This document shows, piece after piece, positions 40,357-49,761 of a DNA stretch of 64,000 nucleotides. The notes below the pieces were generated by a model that saw only the letters and a program-made list of their open reading frames with translations, did no database searches and was not told the origin of the DNA. The DNA is taken from positions 248,001-312,000 of the forward strand of contig NZ_LAJB01000007.1 in the NCBI RefSeq assembly GCF_000970685.1. Reading direction: 5' to 3'. The stretch is from Domibacillus indicus. GTDB taxonomy: Bacteria; Bacillota; Bacilli; Bacillales; Domibacillaceae. The position numbers were made by a program, and so were the translations under genes. The first letter of the stretch is position 1. The number at the start of each line of letters is the position of its first letter.

Positions 40357-41394
40357 CTACATTCCGGTGAATATTTGTGTAAAATGAGTACGATAAGCCC
40401 CTGTTCCAAACGAACTATAAGACCTGTCTAACAGAATCTCCCGCTCTTCTGCAGAATTCAGCCATGCTTCTATAGCGGCAGGTGCATCAACATAGTTGGC
40501 ACTGATCAGTTCATTTGATGCCTGGAATGCGATGCCCGCTCCTGTTAAACGCTCTTTAACATTTCCAAACTCCGGTGATTCATGATCAAAAAAACCGGCT
40601 TCCAGCATATCTTTGCTATGCTCCCTTGCCAGCGCCCTGATTTCCGGTTTCCATAAAAGCCGCGGTACACCTGCCTGCTCACGAACTAGATTGCTTATAT
40701 CCGCTAACTGTGCCTCGCTCCCTCGTTCAATATGAACCCACTCAGACATTTCCGGCAGTGGAACCTCCGGTAAAGTTCCTTCATAGACCAGCTCATACGG
40801 ACGCATTTTAAGCAGAACATCAGCTGTCATGAAGCGGACACTGGACAATGTTCCGGTCTGCTGGTCAATATAAAGCTGTGCATAAAAATCGCCGATCGGA
40901 ATAAGCGGCCTCAAATTCAGCTCTTCCTCCGATAGTTCAAAGCGATAGTAGCTGTCATTAGCATGCACGACGATTTCTGTTTCTGGATACCGGGAACTAA
41001 AAATTTCATTTGAAGACCGCCCAAGCGTAAAAGGTGCTGTATTGATATTCCCTTTAGCAAATACTGTTACCACATGGCCGCTTTCAATGCCTGCAAGCAT
41101 ATACTGGCCTGAAGACTTATAGACCCACCATTCATATCCGTATGCTGACGGATCTTTTCGAATTGGCTCTCCATATTCTTTTACAAGCAGATCCGCTGAC
41201 TTTCCTATTATCGACCCGCTTCCCTCGCCTGGAGCCGGTTCCACCTCTGCCGGCAGCTCCGGCTCAACCTCGCCGATATTAACAGGCGGCGGCTTAAGAG
41301 GTTCATTGCTTTTTTCATCTATTGCTTTATCGGTATAAACACCAATTAGCATTAAAATTAAAAAAATGATTAAAATCTTAAAAACAGCTCGCAG
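40357..41394 (-). CDS. ylbC: ylbC-like CAP-domain protein, probable CTG start
   Basis: Exported protein with a CAP-associated N-terminal domain (about 60-205) and a C-terminal SCP/CAP domain (about 220-345: REHSKDMLEAGFFDHESPEFGNVKERL). The first ATG (41352) cuts the signal segment. Upstream in frame, a CTG at 41392-41394 lies eight bases after AAGGAG and adds LRAVFKILIIFLIL, completing a typical signal anchor before MLIGVYTDK. No other start codon is in frame before a stop. ylbD and ylbE, between it and ylbF in B. subtilis, are absent. Confidence 0.85.
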   Translation of the reverse strand: MRAVFKILIIFLILMLIGVYTDKAIDEKSNEPLKPPPVNIGEVEPELPAEVEPAPGEGSGSIIGKSADLLVKEYGEPIRKDPSAYGYEWWVYKSSGQYMLAGIESGHVVTVFAKGNINTAPFTLGRSSNEIFSSRYPETEIVVHANDSYYRFELSEEELNLRPLIPIGDFYAQLYIDQQTGTLSSVRFMTADVLLKMRPYELVYEGTLPEVPLPEMSEWVHIERGSEAQLADISNLVREQAGVPRLLWKPEIRALAREHSKDMLEAGFFDHESPEFGNVKERLTGAGIAFQASNELISANYVDAPAAIEAWLNSAEEREILLDRSYSSFGTGAYRTHFTQIFTGM

Positions 41395-41515
41395 ACGATC
41401 ATCTCCTTACATCCCCCGTCTCTTTCTTTTAACAGTATATCATTCTGTATCCACGATTGAAAAAACTTGTTATTTACTTCTTGGAAATTTGTTTTACTAG
41501 ATCATCTCAACCACA

Positions 41516-41544
41516 TTGCATGAAAGCGCAATATCGACTATTAT
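41516..41544 (+). promoter_or_regulatory. sigma-A-like promoter of the yugN-like gene
   Basis: TTGCAT (41516-41521), 17 bases, TATTAT (41539-41544), 43 bases before the start codon. Confidence 0.6.
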
Positions 41545-41586
41545 GAAAGAAGAAAAAAAGATATATAGGCAGGAAGGAGTACGTTT

Positions 41587-41943
41587 ATGAAATTTGAAAA
41601 CACAGGTCTAGAAGGTACACAAATTGATTTAAACCAGCTTACGCATATTATGGAAGAGCATGACATGGTTCTTGCCGGCCAGTGGGATTATGAACGTGTT
41701 ACATACGATCGAAAATTCGAATTAAAAGAAGGCGTCTATTACTTGCGTATTTTTGGTGTTGCGGTTAAAGGAGACGTGGGTGCTGAAGATGCGATGATTG
41801 AATTGCTGACTCCTCTCCTTGGCAAGCACTATTACCCACACGGCGTTGAATACGGAGCTGATGAATATTTTCCTGAATCACTCGTAAAAACATGTGAAAA
41901 GCTGCTGGCAGATATTAAGGGAGAAATTGTACATTTTGTTTAA
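41587..41943 (+). CDS. YugN-family protein
   Basis: 118-residue soluble acidic protein matching the YugN-like family (MKFENTGLEGTQIDLNQLTHIMEEHDMVLAGQWDYERVTYDRKFEL split across the first 46 residues; HYYPHGVEYGADEYFP near 82). The function is unknown; it may relate to general metabolism. GGAAGGAG lies before the ATG. It stands alone with its own promoter and a terminator shared with the convergent ctaM-like gene. Confidence 0.85.
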   Translation: MKFENTGLEGTQIDLNQLTHIMEEHDMVLAGQWDYERVTYDRKFELKEGVYYLRIFGVAVKGDVGAEDAMIELLTPLLGKHYYPHGVEYGADEYFPESLVKTCEKLLADIKGEIVHFV

Positions 41944-41979
41944 AAAAAAGCTTTCCTCTAGTAAGAGGAAAGCTTTTTT
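41942..41979. terminator. bidirectional terminator after the yugN-like gene
   Basis: AAAAAAGCTTTCCTC and its exact complement form a 15-bp stem with a five-base loop, A- and T-flanked, between convergent genes. Confidence 0.95.
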
Positions 41980-41981
41980 CG

Positions 41982-42446
41982 TTATTCTCCGCCAAGAATT
42001 GCTTTAAAAACAGAGGTTGTCGGCCCGCCTGTATAAAAAACATATAAAAGCAGATAAACAGCCACTCCTGTAATCGCAGTAAAAAACCAAATCACGCTTG
42101 TGTATGGCCCAATTTTACGGTGAAGCTTCAAATTGTTTTTCAAGCCGCTCAAAATGGATACAAGCCCAAAAACGGCTCCTGTGGTCGCCAGGCAAATATG
42201 AAAAATTAAAAAGATAGTATAGTAAATTTTGATATCTGCCGGTCCGCCAAAAGCCGTGTTTCCGATAAATAAAGTCCGGCTAACATAAATGATGAAAAAG
42301 GTGAGTGCAAAAATTCCTGCTAAAAGCATTGTTTTTTTATGTTTTTCTATTTGGCGCCGTTTTATTTGCGCCCAGCCAATCGCTACAAAAACCGCACTCA
42401 GCGCGATAAAAAATGTGCTGATTGTCGGCAAAACTGGTAATGACAT
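41982..42446 (-). CDS. ctaM: ctaM-like DUF420 membrane protein
   Basis: About 154 residues with four membrane helices. The DUF420 motifs are PTISTFFIALSAVFVAIGW, RRQIEKHKKTMLLAGIFA and LHRKIGPYTSVIWFFTAITGVAVY, with conserved histidines in HKK, FHI and LHRK. CtaM proteins are required for maturation of haem-copper oxidases in Bacilli. I chose the ATG at 42446 (MSLPVLPTI), with GGGGA upstream; ATG 42467 and TTG 42479 are alternatives. It lies downstream of ctaG. Confidence 0.85.
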   Translation of the reverse strand: MSLPVLPTISTFFIALSAVFVAIGWAQIKRRQIEKHKKTMLLAGIFALTFFIIYVSRTLFIGNTAFGGPADIKIYYTIFLIFHICLATTGAVFGLVSILSGLKNNLKLHRKIGPYTSVIWFFTAITGVAVYLLLYVFYTGGPTTSVFKAILGGE

Positions 42447-42477
42447 AGTAAAATTCCCCGCTTCCATTATGTAAGAC

Positions 42478-42506
42478 AAAGGAAATGGAGGGCCATTTCC
42501 TTTTTT
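42478..42506. terminator. terminator-like hairpin between ctaG and ctaM-like gene
   Basis: AAAGGAAATGG (42478-42488) and CCATTTCCTTT pair perfectly around a short loop. The T tract is stronger on the plus strand (TTTTTT) than on the minus strand, where both neighbouring genes lie. Confidence 0.6.
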
Positions 42507-42508
42507 GG

Positions 42509-43414
42509 TTACTGTATATGATTATGGCGAGCTAATGCCGCCTCAGTAATTTTATCTGCATCCTCTTCTTCTTTTCTAAACCATTCAAAGAAAACCTGTG
42601 CCAGCACAAAACCGTACACAATTTCCTGAATAATTTTCATTACTATTCCGCCTGTTTTCTGATCTTCTACAACAGCCATACTGGAAAACAATTCAGGCCC
42701 GCTTAAATTCAGTCCAGATAAAGTGGAAGCCGGAACACAGAGCTCCATTGCCTGCAGCCAGGCTGCTCCATTAGAATACGTTTCATAAAGCGGTGTTGAA
42801 GCAAAAATAATTAATGCACAGGCCGGTGTTAACAAAACCCCGTTTGCAAATATATAACCGATTTTCTTTAACCCGTCAATTCCTTTGCTTTCGGGCTGCT
42901 CATTTACCAGCGGCCACCACATACAGATTGCCAGGAAAAATAAAACGACTGTATATAAGCTGTGCAGTGCCTCATTCATTTTAATGAAATCAAAAATGAG
43001 CGGGATATGATAAAACGAAAACATGCCATTGAATAAAATAAGCGCAATAAGCGGACGCGTGGCAAATGAAAAAATATGTTTTATGACAGGCGCCTCGATA
43101 GCCGGCTTCCATATCCACCAGGGAATAGCTTTTATAAAAAGCGGCGGCACTACGAGATAAAGAACAGCCATTTGAACCATATGGTATGTCATCATAATAT
43201 GACCCATTAAATCAAGCGGCGAACCTTTTACTGCATACAAAATCAAGACAGCAGCCAAAAACAGCACTGCCTGGCGCTTCGTGAGCGGTTCACTTTCCTT
43301 GAATCCTCCCCGCCATTTAGCAGCCGTTAAAAAAAATAAAATCGTTATAAGCAGCAGTACAACAATAAAATACGGACTCCAGAGAGCCGGAAAACCAAAT
43401 ATACTGATTGGCAC
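42509..43414 (-). CDS. ctaG: ctaG, cytochrome c oxidase assembly factor
   Basis: Polytopic membrane protein (about seven helices, 301 residues) for assembly of caa3 oxidase. Motifs include MGHIMMTYHMVQMAVLYLVVPPLF near 100, WPLVNEQPES near 180 and QLTGGIVMK-like segments near the end. The GTG at 43414 (reading MPISIFGFPALWSPYF) follows GAGGTG at six bases and gives a length close to B. subtilis CtaG (297). The longer in-frame extension upstream is not supported. Confidence 0.93.
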   Translation of the reverse strand: MPISIFGFPALWSPYFIVVLLLITILFFLTAAKWRGGFKESEPLTKRQAVLFLAAVLILYAVKGSPLDLMGHIMMTYHMVQMAVLYLVVPPLFIKAIPWWIWKPAIEAPVIKHIFSFATRPLIALILFNGMFSFYHIPLIFDFIKMNEALHSLYTVVLFFLAICMWWPLVNEQPESKGIDGLKKIGYIFANGVLLTPACALIIFASTPLYETYSNGAAWLQAMELCVPASTLSGLNLSGPELFSSMAVVEDQKTGGIVMKIIQEIVYGFVLAQVFFEWFRKEEEDADKITEAALARHNHIQ

Positions 43415-43504
43415 CTTATTCACCTCAATTATATTCGATGCTCCCCTTATTATATCGCCCCTATATGTTTGTGACAACGCCATCAATTGACAAGTTCATG
43501 ACAG

Positions 43505-43542
43505 AAAAAAAGTGTTTCCTGTTTTCAGGAAACACTTTTTCT
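43505..43542 (-). terminator. terminator after ctaF
   Basis: AAAAAGTGTTTCCTG/CAGGAAACACTTTTT, 15 bp with a TTTT loop, overlaps the end of the ctaC-D-E-F operon. Confidence 0.93.
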
Positions 43543-43544
43543 TC

Positions 43545-43877
43545 TTACCACCAAATGATTGTAACAAATGCAAGAATGGTTACAAATCCTACAATCACAC
43601 CAGAATACATGAACAATTGCGGTGCTTCATGCCCTTTATGGCTCATATGCATAAAGTAATAGAGCTGGAAAATTACCTGCACAACAGCCAGCAATAAAAC
43701 AAATGGTACAATAAACCATTTTGAAAAGCCAGCTCCTACAGCTGCAAAAGCGATAACCGTAAAGAAAATCATCATTGTAAAGGTTATAACCTGCATTCTC
43801 ATTTCTTCTGCATGTTTTTTACGGCGGTATTCATACGTAACTTTAGGATCACCTGAATTCGGATGTAAATTCGCCAT
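43545..43877 (-). CDS. ctaF: ctaF, cytochrome c oxidase subunit IV
   Basis: Small subunit of the caa3 oxidase, 110 residues with three membrane helices (about 30-50, 57-77, 86-108). The YYFMHMSHKGHE loop is near 74. The start at 43877 (MANLHPNSGDPK) sits two bases from the ctaE stop. A longer frame overlapping ctaE was rejected. Confidence 0.93.
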   Translation of the reverse strand: MANLHPNSGDPKVTYEYRRKKHAEEMRMQVITFTMMIFFTVIAFAAVGAGFSKWFIVPFVLLLAVVQVIFQLYYFMHMSHKGHEAPQLFMYSGVIVGFVTILAFVTIIWW

Positions 43878-43879
43878 CG

Positions 43880-44509
43880 TTATCCCACCATTCCCATTAA
43901 GTATACGACCGTGAAGATGAACACCCATACGACATCAATAAAATGCCAGTATAGGCTTGCTAAATAAAACTTCGGCGCATTGTATAGAGTAAGCCCCCGC
44001 TTGGCATTACGGATCATGAGCGCAATAATCCAGGAAAGCCCGAACACAACGTGACCTCCATGGAAGCCAACCAGCGTGTAAAAGGCAGAACCAAATGCAC
44101 TGCTTGTAAATTTATGTTCAAACTCATGATAATAATGATTGAATTCATAAATTTCACAGCCAAGGAAGCCTAATCCTAATGCGACTGTAATAAACAGCCA
44201 TTGCTGCATTTTCTTAAAATTATAGTTTTTCATGTGATACATTGCAAATACCGATGTTAATGAACTTGTTAACAGAAGCATCGTCATCAAGAAAACGAGC
44301 GGCAATTCGAATAAATCTGCTGCTTTTGCGTGTGTATCACTTGGCACACTATCTTTTAACGCGAGATATGTTGCAAATAGCGAAGCAAACAGTACTGTTT
44401 CCCCGCCAAGGAAAAACCAAAAACCTAGAAATTTATTTTTGCCTTCAAGCGTTGCCTGCTCAGGTGATTCGGGCCACGTTTGCGGCGTGAATTTTTGTTC
44501 AGCTGCCAT
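43880..44509 (-). CDS. ctaE: ctaE, cytochrome c oxidase subunit III
   Basis: 209 residues, five membrane helices. Subunit III signatures are FWFFLGGETVLFASLFATYLAL near 30-51, EFNHYYHEFEH near 125, and FHGGHVVFGLSWI near 150, followed by YWHFIDVVWVFIFTVVYL near 187. The ATG overlaps the ctaD stop as TAATG. It stabilises the catalytic core and supports proton uptake. Confidence 0.97.
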   Translation of the reverse strand: MAAEQKFTPQTWPESPEQATLEGKNKFLGFWFFLGGETVLFASLFATYLALKDSVPSDTHAKAADLFELPLVFLMTMLLLTSSLTSVFAMYHMKNYNFKKMQQWLFITVALGLGFLGCEIYEFNHYYHEFEHKFTSSAFGSAFYTLVGFHGGHVVFGLSWIIALMIRNAKRGLTLYNAPKFYLASLYWHFIDVVWVFIFTVVYLMGMVG

Positions 44510-46389
44510 TAAACTGCCCCTCCTTTGCCTGACTCGTCCAGCAATTCTTCTTTATGAATGTGATAACCGTGATCATCTTTGATTGAACGGTAAAGCATTG
44601 CACCAAATGTTACAATCATTCCAATGATAAGAACGGGGATTGCCCAGTCTTTGCCTTCATCTGCATGATACATAGCACCAAATGCCGCAATGAAAAGGCC
44701 TAATGAAATCACAAACGGAACAAAGGAATTGTTCGGCATGTGGATATCGCCAACTGGTTCTGCCGGTGTCATTTCTGTTTTGCCTTCCATTTTTTCAATC
44801 CAATATGGATCCAGCCCGCGAACAAGCGGAAGCTGCTTGAAATTGTAGTAAGGCGTTGGAGATGGAAGAGACCATTCAAGGGTACGCCCATCTTCCCAAG
44901 GATCACGTCCTACCTGCACGTTTTTCACTTGCGTTATAACGACGTTCACAAGGAAAATAATAACCCCGACCGCCATAAAGGCTGCCCCGATTGAACTTAT
45001 AAGATTTCCACTATCAAGCCCCTGGCCAGGAAGGAAGGTCCAGACACGGCGCGGCATCCCCATTAATCCAAGGAAATGCTGAATAAAGAATGTTAAATGG
45101 AAGCCGATTAAGAATAAAACAAAGGTAACTTTACCGAGTTTTTCACTAAGCATTGTACCAAACATAAGCGGCCAGTAGAAATGGGCACCGCCAAGAAGGC
45201 CAAGTACAATCCCGCCAACGATTACATAGTGGAAATGGGCTACGATAAAGTAACTGTCATGGAACTGGTAGTCAGCCGGTGCTGCTGCCTGCATTACTCC
45301 TGTAACTCCGCCCATAACAAACGACGGTATAAAAGCAACAGCGTAAAGCATTGGCACGGTAAACTTAATGCTCCCGCCCCAAATGGTTAAAATCCAGTTG
45401 AAGATCTTAATACCGGTCGGAACAGCAATGGCCATCGTTGCTACAGCGAAAATAGCGTTGGCAATTGGTCCGAGTCCCGTTGTAAACATATGATGGGCCC
45501 AAACCATGAATCCCAGGAATCCGATTAGTACAGTCGCAAATACCATGGAGGAATAACCAAAAAGGCGTTTCCGTGCAAACGTTGGGAAAATCTCTGAAAA
45601 AATCCCGAAAGCAGGAAGGACGAGAATATATACTTCCGGATGTCCGAAGATCCAAAAGAAATGTTCCCAGATAATTGTATTACCTCCCATTGCGACATCA
45701 AAAAATCCTGAACCAAACATACGGTCAAAGATAAGCATAAACAATCCGACCGTAAGCGGCGGGAAAGCAAATAAGATAAGAGCGGATGCCACAAATGTCG
45801 TCCAGGTGAAAAGCGGCATTCTCATATAGGTCATGCCCGGTGCACGCATATTAATAATCGTCACCAAAAAGTTAATACCGCCCATCAATGTACCAAAACC
45901 GGAAATTTGCAGTCCAAGGGCGTAGAAATCAATACCATGCCCTTCAGACGCAAGTGAAAGCGACGCATAAGACGTCCATCCTGCATCTGGAGCACCTCCC
46001 AAAAACCATGAAAGGTTTAAAAACAGCCCCCCGAAAAAGAACAGCCAAAATCCAAGCGCATTGATAAACGGAAAGGCAACGTCACGCGCGCCAATTTGCA
46101 GCGGCATAACAGCATTCATAAATGCAAATAATAAAGGCATTGCTGCCAGGAAAATCATAGTGGTACCGTGCATTGTAATAATTTCATTAAATAAACCGGC
46201 ACTGACAAAGTCATTGTTCGGCACAGCCAGCTGAATGCGAATCATCATTGCTTCAATACCGCCGACAATAAAGAAAAAGCCGCCAGCAAGTAAATAAAGT
46301 ATTGCGATTTTTTTATGGTCAACTGTTGTTAGGTATTCCCAGACTGTACCGGCAAATCCCCGTTTCTGCGTATGTGCAATGGTACTCAA
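44509..46389 (-). CDS. ctaD: ctaD, cytochrome c oxidase subunit I
   Basis: Catalytic subunit with haem a, haem a3 and CuB; reduces O2 to water and pumps protons. The 626 residues show 12-14 helices. Haem and copper ligands lie in EIITMHGTTMIF, WEHFFWIFGHPEVYILVLP, GFMVWAHHMF and DSYFIVAHFHYVI, and the cross-linked Tyr is in HPEVY. The start is TTG (46387-46389), eight bases after AAAGGAGG. Confidence 0.98.
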   Translation of the reverse strand: MSTIAHTQKRGFAGTVWEYLTTVDHKKIAILYLLAGGFFFIVGGIEAMMIRIQLAVPNNDFVSAGLFNEIITMHGTTMIFLAAMPLLFAFMNAVMPLQIGARDVAFPFINALGFWLFFFGGLFLNLSWFLGGAPDAGWTSYASLSLASEGHGIDFYALGLQISGFGTLMGGINFLVTIINMRAPGMTYMRMPLFTWTTFVASALILFAFPPLTVGLFMLIFDRMFGSGFFDVAMGGNTIIWEHFFWIFGHPEVYILVLPAFGIFSEIFPTFARKRLFGYSSMVFATVLIGFLGFMVWAHHMFTTGLGPIANAIFAVATMAIAVPTGIKIFNWILTIWGGSIKFTVPMLYAVAFIPSFVMGGVTGVMQAAAPADYQFHDSYFIVAHFHYVIVGGIVLGLLGGAHFYWPLMFGTMLSEKLGKVTFVLFLIGFHLTFFIQHFLGLMGMPRRVWTFLPGQGLDSGNLISSIGAAFMAVGVIIFLVNVVITQVKNVQVGRDPWEDGRTLEWSLPSPTPYYNFKQLPLVRGLDPYWIEKMEGKTEMTPAEPVGDIHMPNNSFVPFVISLGLFIAAFGAMYHADEGKDWAIPVLIIGMIVTFGAMLYRSIKDDHGYHIHKEELLDESGKGGAV

Positions 46390-46423
46390 CGGTTTTACCT
46401 CCTTTACCCTAACTCTATAATTA

Positions 46424-47509
46424 TTATTCTACTTTAAGACTCATTAAATAAGCAGCCAGCTGATCCAGCTCCTGGTCAGACAGCTCACCGTATGTACCGG
46501 TCATTTTATTACCTGGTTTGTACTGCTCGGGATTTTTAATCCAGCTTTTTAATTCTTCTTCGTTATGCGCCAAAATACCGGCTACTAGTTCGCGGTCTCC
46601 AAAATTCGCAAGATTTGGCGCGGTACGCGCTGCTTCCGGCCGTGCATCAGCGGTTGTGACAGCATGGCAGCTTAAACACTTTTGATTAAATACTTCCTGT
46701 CCTGCTGCTGCAGTTGGATCCGTTGGCACTTCTTCCGCTGCCTCTGCATCTACAGCCTGCATAGCTGTTATCCATTGGTCAAATTCTTCCTGTGGAAGCG
46801 CACGCACTTTAAAGTCCATTAAAGCGTGAGAAGGACCGCAAAGCTCGGCACATTTCCCATAGAACAAGTTATCAGCTTCAGCCGCTTTTTCATTATCAAA
46901 TTCAAGCCACATTTTATTGACATTATCTACATTTGTATCAATCTTTCCGCCGGCAGCCGGAATCCAGAATGAGTGTTTAACGTCAGATGCTTTTACATTA
47001 AAATATACTTTTTGGTCAGTCGGAACAACAAGATCCTGGCTTGTGATAATTTTCTGGTTGGGATACTCAAATTCCCACCAGTACAGGTTGGCCCGCACAT
47101 TTACAACTAAAGCGTCTGTTGTGCCATCTTCATTTTTCTTATCCATTGCCTTCGTATCAGCCAGATCGAATGTAGCGATGACTGTTGGAATTGCCAGAAC
47201 GATAAGCAAAAGGATTGGAATAGCAGTCCAGATAATTTCCAAAACGTGGCTTCCTTCCACCTGTTTTGGAATGGCTTTATCTCCTTTTCTGCGGCGAAAC
47301 TTGATGACAGCAACAGCAAACAAAATCGATACAACGATAACTACTCCTACCATAATCCATGTGCTCAGCATCATAAGATCATATGCGGTCTGGCCTGCTT
47401 CACCAGCAGGGGTCAGCGTTGAAAGAAACGGTTCACCGCAGCCGGACAGAACGAGCGCCAGCAGGCCGACTGCCGTAAAAAGGCGCCATTTTGTTAGCTT
47501 CTGTTTCAT
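46424..47509 (-). CDS. ctaC: ctaC, cytochrome c oxidase subunit II with fused cytochrome c
   Basis: Electron entry subunit of caa3 oxidase. The 361 residues start with a lipoprotein signal (lipobox LSGC, Cys24, a substrate for LspA) and have two membrane helices. The cupredoxin domain holds the CuA site (CAELCGPSHALM near 222). The C-terminal cytochrome c domain has haem motif CLSCH near 280 and an axial Met near 335 (KMTGTYGEL). It heads the ctaCDEF operon. Confidence 0.97.
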   Translation of the reverse strand: MKQKLTKWRLFTAVGLLALVLSGCGEPFLSTLTPAGEAGQTAYDLMMLSTWIMVGVVIVVSILFAVAVIKFRRRKGDKAIPKQVEGSHVLEIIWTAIPILLLIVLAIPTVIATFDLADTKAMDKKNEDGTTDALVVNVRANLYWWEFEYPNQKIITSQDLVVPTDQKVYFNVKASDVKHSFWIPAAGGKIDTNVDNVNKMWLEFDNEKAAEADNLFYGKCAELCGPSHALMDFKVRALPQEEFDQWITAMQAVDAEAAEEVPTDPTAAAGQEVFNQKCLSCHAVTTADARPEAARTAPNLANFGDRELVAGILAHNEEELKSWIKNPEQYKPGNKMTGTYGELSDQELDQLAAYLMSLKVE

Positions 47510-47595
47510 AGCGTATTACTTCCCCTCTTTCGTATAAAATTTCTACTAAAACAGTGCGTATATATGGATTTCTTCAAAAGAAAGAACTCCCTTTA

Positions 47596-48504
47596 TTAAA
47601 TAACAGTCACAATGACCATCGCTACGAAAATAATGGTTAAATACTGCAATGAATAAATAAACATATATTTAGCCCATTTCAAATCGTCTTTAGTTCTGAA
47701 GCCTGTTGCAGCCAGCACAGCCCATCCTGCATTTAGCAAAGTTGCCAAAATGATAAATGCCATGCCCAGTTCAGTCATGAAAAACGGCAGCGGCAAAAGG
47801 AGAAGCGTCCAAACAAACATATGGCGTTTTGTGACCGCAAACCCTTTCACAGTAGGAAGCATTGGAATACCCGCTTTCCCATATTCATCTGCCCGCTTCA
47901 TCGCCAGTGCATAAAAATGCGGCGGCTGCCAAATGAACATGATCAAAAAGAGCATCCACGGCAAGACGTCAAGTGTCGGATCAACCGCTGCCCATCCGAT
48001 AAGAGGCGGAACCGCCCCCGAAATACTTCCTACAATTGTATTGCTGACGTGGCGCCGTTTTGACCACATTGTATAAATAACAACATAACTCAGAATTCCA
48101 ATGACGCCGATGACGCCTGCTGTGAACGTTGTCATAAATAAAAGCGCTGATCCGATAATGACGAGCGCAAGTCCTAATGTTAATACTTTGGAATAGCTGA
48201 TCTTTCCTGTAACCGTCGGCCTTGTTTTTGTACGCTCCATTAACGGGTCAATGTCTCGATCGATATAATTATTTAAACTTGCGGAACCCGCAATGATTAA
48301 AGCGGAGCCAATAAGAGTCAAAACGATTGTATTAAAATTGGCCAAAAACGGAATATCATTTAAGATAAAGGCCAGCCACATACCTGTAAAAACGGTTATT
48401 AAGTTAGAATTAACAATGCCGATTTTAATTAGCGCTAAAAAATCTTTCATTGCTGTTGTTTCCGGCACATTTGATTTATCTATAGTTGTTGCTGCACGCG
48501 ACAT
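47596..48504 (-). CDS. ctaB: ctaB, haem O synthase (protohaem farnesyltransferase)
   Basis: Adds farnesyl to haem B to make haem O. The 302-residue UbiA-type prenyltransferase has about nine helices. The metal motif is [19 protein letters not shown] near 77-95, with a second aspartate-rich loop [15 protein letters not shown] near 206. It is divergent from ctaA, whose product converts haem O to haem A. The 298-base gap between them (48505-48802) is AT-rich; a TATAAT near 48716 without a good -35 is the only promoter-like element. Confidence 0.96.
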   Translation of the reverse strand: MSRAATTIDKSNVPETTAMKDFLALIKIGIVNSNLITVFTGMWLAFILNDIPFLANFNTIVLTLIGSALIIAGSASLNNYIDRDIDPLMERTKTRPTVTGKISYSKVLTLGLALVIIGSALLFMTTFTAGVIGVIGILSYVVIYTMWSKRRHVSNTIVGSISGAVPPLIGWAAVDPTLDVLPWMLFLIMFIWQPPHFYALAMKRADEYGKAGIPMLPTVKGFAVTKRHMFVWTLLLLPLPFFMTELGMAFIILATLLNAGWAVLAATGFRTKDDLKWAKYMFIYSLQYLTIIFVAMVIVTVI

Positions 48505-48802
48505 CTTTCCTCCCCCTTTCTTATTTTACTATAAAGGATATAGCCGCGCTTTTCTACCATATTTCAAAACATTTCAAAAGCATGGCGCTCTCTTCCATAT
48601 TAAATCATATCCTTTCTTTTTTATGTGAACGGATAATGAACTATTTTTGTCTAATTTGTGTCTCGTGAAAACCTTCTGTTTTCAGGCGTTCTTTTTTATA
48701 AGATAATATGAAGATGTATAATAGGCGGCTTTAAAAAAAGACAGCCTTCTGGATTTGCTGGAATGATAGATATATATAGATAGAAAGAAGAAGGTGAACA
48801 TT

Positions 48803-49741
48803 TTGCACAGCTGGCTTAAATGGCTTGGTGTTGTGACCACTCTTGTTATGCTTGCCGTCTTGATTGGCGGTGCGCTTGTCACAAAAACGGATTCCGGTCT
48901 TGGCTGCGGAAATGAATGGCCGCTTTGCCACGGCCAGATTATTCCGGAAGATATTACGATAGAAACCATCATTGAACTTTCACACCGCGCCGTTTCAGGA
49001 GCAGCCGGCCTTCTTGTTCTGGCGCTGTCCATTGCATCCTGGCGCTTTATCGGCCATAAGCGGGAAACAAAGTTTCTGGCTGTCCTGGCTCTTTTCTTCT
49101 TGATTGCCCAGGCACTGATTGGGGCAGCGGCTGTTCTTTGGGGACAAAACGATTTCGTGTTAGCGCTTCACTTTGGCATCTCTCTTATTTCGTTTGCAGC
49201 CGTCCTCTTACTGACACTGCTTATTTTCGAAGTAGACCAGCGGTTTGATGCGTCATCTCTTGTTGTTGACAGCCGCATGAAATGGCATACGATCGGAGTT
49301 ACTCTTTACAGCTACATTGTTGTTTATACAGGGGCTCTCGTCCGCCACACAAAATCAAGCATGGCATGCAGTTCATGGCCAATGTGCGGCAACAATGATT
49401 TGCTGCCATCAAATTTGTATCAATGGGTTCAAATGAGCCACCGTGCTGCAGCAGGACTTATTTTCCTGTGGATTGCTTATATTGCTTACCTTTCCGTTAA
49501 GCATCATAAGCACCAGCGCGTTTTGTACTATGGGTGGCTGATTGCGTTTATTCTGGTGCTGCTTCAAGTCATTGCGGGCGCAATCATTATTTGGACGAAT
49601 TTAAATTTATATGTAGCCCTCGCTCATGCTCTTTTTATATCCTGCTTATTTGGACTGTTATGCTACTTTATCCTGCTTATTTCCCGCAGTAAAGTTAATA
49701 CGCTGGATCAAATAAATAATAAAAGCACTGCCTCCAATTAA
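48803..49741 (+). CDS. ctaA: ctaA, haem A synthase
   Basis: Oxidises the C8 methyl of haem O to haem A. It has about 312 residues with eight membrane helices. Cysteine pairs are CGNEWPLC near 33-40 and CSSWPMC near 190, and the conserved haem-ligand histidines lie in [23 protein letters not shown] and ALAHAL. I prefer the TTG at 48803 (reading [11 protein letters not shown]), since it gives the same N-terminal length as B. subtilis CtaA. A GTG at 48794 is an alternative. The stop codon lies in the loop of the downstream terminator. Confidence 0.95.
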   Translation: MHSWLKWLGVVTTLVMLAVLIGGALVTKTDSGLGCGNEWPLCHGQIIPEDITIETIIELSHRAVSGAAGLLVLALSIASWRFIGHKRETKFLAVLALFFLIAQALIGAAAVLWGQNDFVLALHFGISLISFAAVLLLTLLIFEVDQRFDASSLVVDSRMKWHTIGVTLYSYIVVYTGALVRHTKSSMACSSWPMCGNNDLLPSNLYQWVQMSHRAAAGLIFLWIAYIAYLSVKHHKHQRVLYYGWLIAFILVLLQVIAGAIIIWTNLNLYVALAHALFISCLFGLLCYFILLISRSKVNTLDQINNKSTASN

Positions 49742-49758
49742 GAGGCAGTGCTTTTATT
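49718..49758. terminator. bidirectional terminator between ctaA and pyc
   Basis: A 17-bp perfect stem (AATAAAAGCACTGCCTC and its complement) encloses a seven-base loop that holds the ctaA stop codon. It serves the convergent ctaA and pyc. Confidence 0.95.
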
Positions 49759-49761
49759 TTC

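Noticed and set aside
46917-47537. 206-codon open frame opposite ctaC
   Set aside because: Antisense shadow of ctaC; no start signal, no recognisable domain.
48700-48725. TATAAT upstream of ctaA as a promoter
   Set aside because: Good -10 but no -35 or extended -10 match at proper spacing; not listed as a feature.
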